A stretch of DNA of 64,000 nucleotides. Source: Insolitispirillum peregrinum. Lineage in GTDB: Bacteria > Pseudomonadota > Alphaproteobacteria > Rhodospirillales > Rhodospirillaceae. This document shows, one piece after another, positions 62,786 to 64,000 of the stretch (position 1 is the first letter of the stretch; each line of letters begins with the position of its first letter). The position numbers and the translations under genes were made by a program. The stretch lies in assembly GCF_042665255.1 (NCBI RefSeq), contig NZ_JBHTCD010000024.1; one strand, written 5' to 3'. The notes under the pieces are model-generated. The model made no database searches. It had not been told where the DNA came from and saw only the letters and a list, made by a program, of their open reading frames with translations.

Positions 62786-62946
62786 ATTTGACGCCACTGT
62801 ACACGACAGTAAGAAAGCAAGGACGTGGAGCGCTGCTCCACACCTCGCCGGGGCCTTCAGGCCCCGGACCCCATTGATTTGATTTTTAAAGAAAAATAGG
62901 GGCTTGGGGGCACTGCCCCCCAACTGTCGTGGACTGTGGAGTCACA
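62786..62946 (+). repeat. dispersed repeat R2, copy C with terminal inverted repeats
   Basis: About 160 bp. The left end TTTGACGCCACTGTACACGA and the right end (complement) TGTGACTCCACAGTCCACGA match at 17 of 20 positions. The interior has GGAGCGCTGCTCC, a CGGGGCCTTCAGGCCCCG hairpin, ACCCCATTGATTTGAT and a GGGGGCACTGCCCCCC hairpin. It fills the gap between the oxidase gene and the convergent chrR gene. Confidence 0.8.
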
Positions 62947-62954
62947 TTCAAGAC

Positions 62955-63614
62955 TCACAGCCCGATGAACGGCTGCAACAGACGATAGATCAGCCGGTCA
63001 TAGATGGCCGGGGCTTCGGTGACCACCAGAGCGATGCAGTCCTGATCCGCCCCGATGACCGGCTGGTGATGGGCCCGTTGATCCAGCTCTGCCAGATCAC
63101 CCGGCCGATAGGTTCCAGTCACGTCGTGATAGCTGCCAGTGAGCACCAGCGTCAATTCCAGCCCCCGATGCCCATGGGAAGGCAGCCGGATACCCGGGGC
63201 AAAGCGCATCAGGCGTGCCGAGGCCGGTCCCTGCGTCCCCAGCACGACCTGTTCAATCCCCGGTGCCAGCCGGGACCACGAGCGATTGGCCAGCAAAGCC
63301 TGCAAGGGGCGCGGCGCCACCAGCCCTGCGAACGCTGCGGGCAAGACAGGAGGATCACGCCGTTCCGGTGCCGGGGCATCCCCTTCCTCCAGCCGGGCCA
63401 GCAGGGCATCAACGTCCGGCGGCGGAACCGGGGTCATTGGCAGGGCGTCAAGCAAGGCCCCACCGAGGGCCTCGGCGTCTTCGATCCTGCGCCGGCACTG
63501 AGCGCAATAGGTGGCATGCGAGGCAATCGCCAGACATTGCGCCTCGGACAAGGCCCCCGAGGCATAGGAGACGATCAGTTCGTCGCTGATATGGTGACGG
63601 GCATCATGGGTCAT
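62955..63614 (-). CDS. chrR: ChrR-type zinc anti-sigma factor with cupin domain
   Basis: 219 residues. The N-terminal anti-sigma domain has the zinc motif HATYCAQC (with an upstream His), and the C-terminal part is a ChrR cupin-like domain (RFAPGIRLPSHGHRGLELTLVL, YRPGDLAEL). ChrR holds its ECF sigma factor inactive and releases it under singlet oxygen or related stress in Rhodobacter-type systems. The ATG overlaps the sigma-factor stop (ATGA), the standard rpoE-chrR arrangement. Confidence 0.92.
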   Translation of the reverse strand: MTHDARHHISDELIVSYASGALSEAQCLAIASHATYCAQCRRRIEDAEALGGALLDALPMTPVPPPDVDALLARLEEGDAPAPERRDPPVLPAAFAGLVAPRPLQALLANRSWSRLAPGIEQVVLGTQGPASARLMRFAPGIRLPSHGHRGLELTLVLTGSYHDVTGTYRPGDLAELDQRAHHQPVIGADQDCIALVVTEAPAIYDRLIYRLLQPFIGL

Positions 63615-64000
63615 GGTGCATTTCCTGCAGAGCCATACCGCCCGGCGATCTCGGCACGCACGCGCTTGAAGGCCAGGCGCAGCCGCGACTTGATGGTTCC
63701 AAGCGGCACGTTCAACGCCGATGCAATCTCGGCATGGGTTTTATCTTCATAGAACGACAGGCGCATCACGGTCGCCTGATCGGCAGGCAGCGCGGCAAGG
63801 GCTTCGGCCACAGCCTCCTGACGCTCCCTTGCATCAACAACATCATGACCATCGGCGGGAGCCTCGGGGACCAGCAACGGGTCGGCGTCATCGACTTCGA
63901 TGTGGGTCTGTCTGCGCAAGGCATCAATCCGTTTGTTGCGGGCGATGGTGAACAGCCAGGTGGACACCGCAGCCTTGTGCGGATCGAACTGATCGGCCTT
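63611..64000 (-). CDS. rpoE: ECF RNA polymerase sigma factor, 5' end outside the window
   Basis: 129 C-terminal residues are visible. The end of region 2 (FDPHKAAVSTWLFTIARNKRIDALRR) and complete region 4 (ALPADQATVMRLSFYEDKTHAEIASAL, then VPLGTIKSRLRLAFKRVR) are present. Coupling to chrR identifies it as the RpoE/ECF11-like partner that drives the photo-oxidative stress response. The start codon and region 1/2 N-terminus lie beyond the edge at 64000. Confidence 0.92.
   Translation of the reverse strand, partial: KADQFDPHKAAVSTWLFTIARNKRIDALRRQTHIEVDDADPLLVPEAPADGHDVVDARERQEAVAEALAALPADQATVMRLSFYEDKTHAEIASALNVPLGTIKSRLRLAFKRVRAEIAGRYGSAGNAP

Overview
The window is high-GC, densely coded DNA that reads like a free-living alphaproteobacterium, most likely Rhodospirillales. 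This is inferred from the fused TrpE(G) anthranilate synthase behind a Trp leader peptide, an ECF sigma/ChrR pair, large ABC-transporter-linked catabolic loci, and dispersed palindromic repeats of alphaproteobacterial type. No rRNA, tRNA, prophage or IS transposase was seen.

Layout. 1-8.3 kb: DUF2934 protein, glycogen debranching enzyme GlgX, 4-alpha-glucanotransferase MalQ, then convergent trpE(G) with a complete leader peptide/attenuator and two paralogous small membrane proteins. 8.5-10.5 kb: a Cache-HAMP-PAS chemoreceptor. 10.7-24.1 kb: a catabolic block (XRE-cupin regulator, omega-amino acid:pyruvate aminotransferase, methylmalonate/malonate-semialdehyde dehydrogenase, GntR regulator, five-gene branched-chain-type ABC transporter, M20 carbamoyl-amino-acid amidohydrolase, amidase). 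It could take an N-carbamoyl/beta-amino compound to acetyl-CoA or propionyl-CoA. 24.2-31.5 kb: one giant gene (2437 aa), a DUF4011-helicase-nuclease-DUF3320 protein of the Hhe antiphage type, carrying two internal tandem-repeat arrays. 31.7-34.1 kb: MarR-FUSC efflux pair.

34.2-40.3 kb: a repeat-rich spacer, a polar amino-acid ABC transporter, alpha-ketoglutarate-semialdehyde dehydrogenase and a Ser/Thr-type proline-racemase-family enzyme. 40.5-49.0 kb: a type III-B CRISPR effector locus (cas6-cmr1-cmr2-cmr3-cmr4-cmr5-cmr6) with a downstream AT-rich DUF6602-like PD-(D/E)XK protein. No CRISPR array, cas1/cas2 or CARF effector is present. 49.2-55.8 kb: a three-domain sulfotransferase-glycosyltransferase-methyltransferase fusion, an exported ankyrin protein, an ABC-F ATPase and a HicA-like small protein. 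55.9-62.8 kb: a second hydroxyproline block (Pyr2C reductase, XRE-cupin regulator, aconitase X, DapA-family deaminase, 4-hydroxyproline epimerase, FAD oxidase). 63-64 kb: ChrR anti-sigma factor and its ECF sigma factor, cut by the window edge.

Taken together, the two hydroxyproline blocks make one near-complete pathway set: trans-4-Hyp to alpha-ketoglutarate, and 3-Hyp to proline. The halves are separated by the CRISPR/fusion-gene segment. Inverted copies of a 95-bp repeat sit at 34.5 and 55.8 kb, and inversion between them would join the halves. The most unusual items are the Hhe-type gene with in-frame 366-bp and 168-bp triplications, the array-less Cmr locus with its DUF6602 partner, and the three-enzyme fusion gene.
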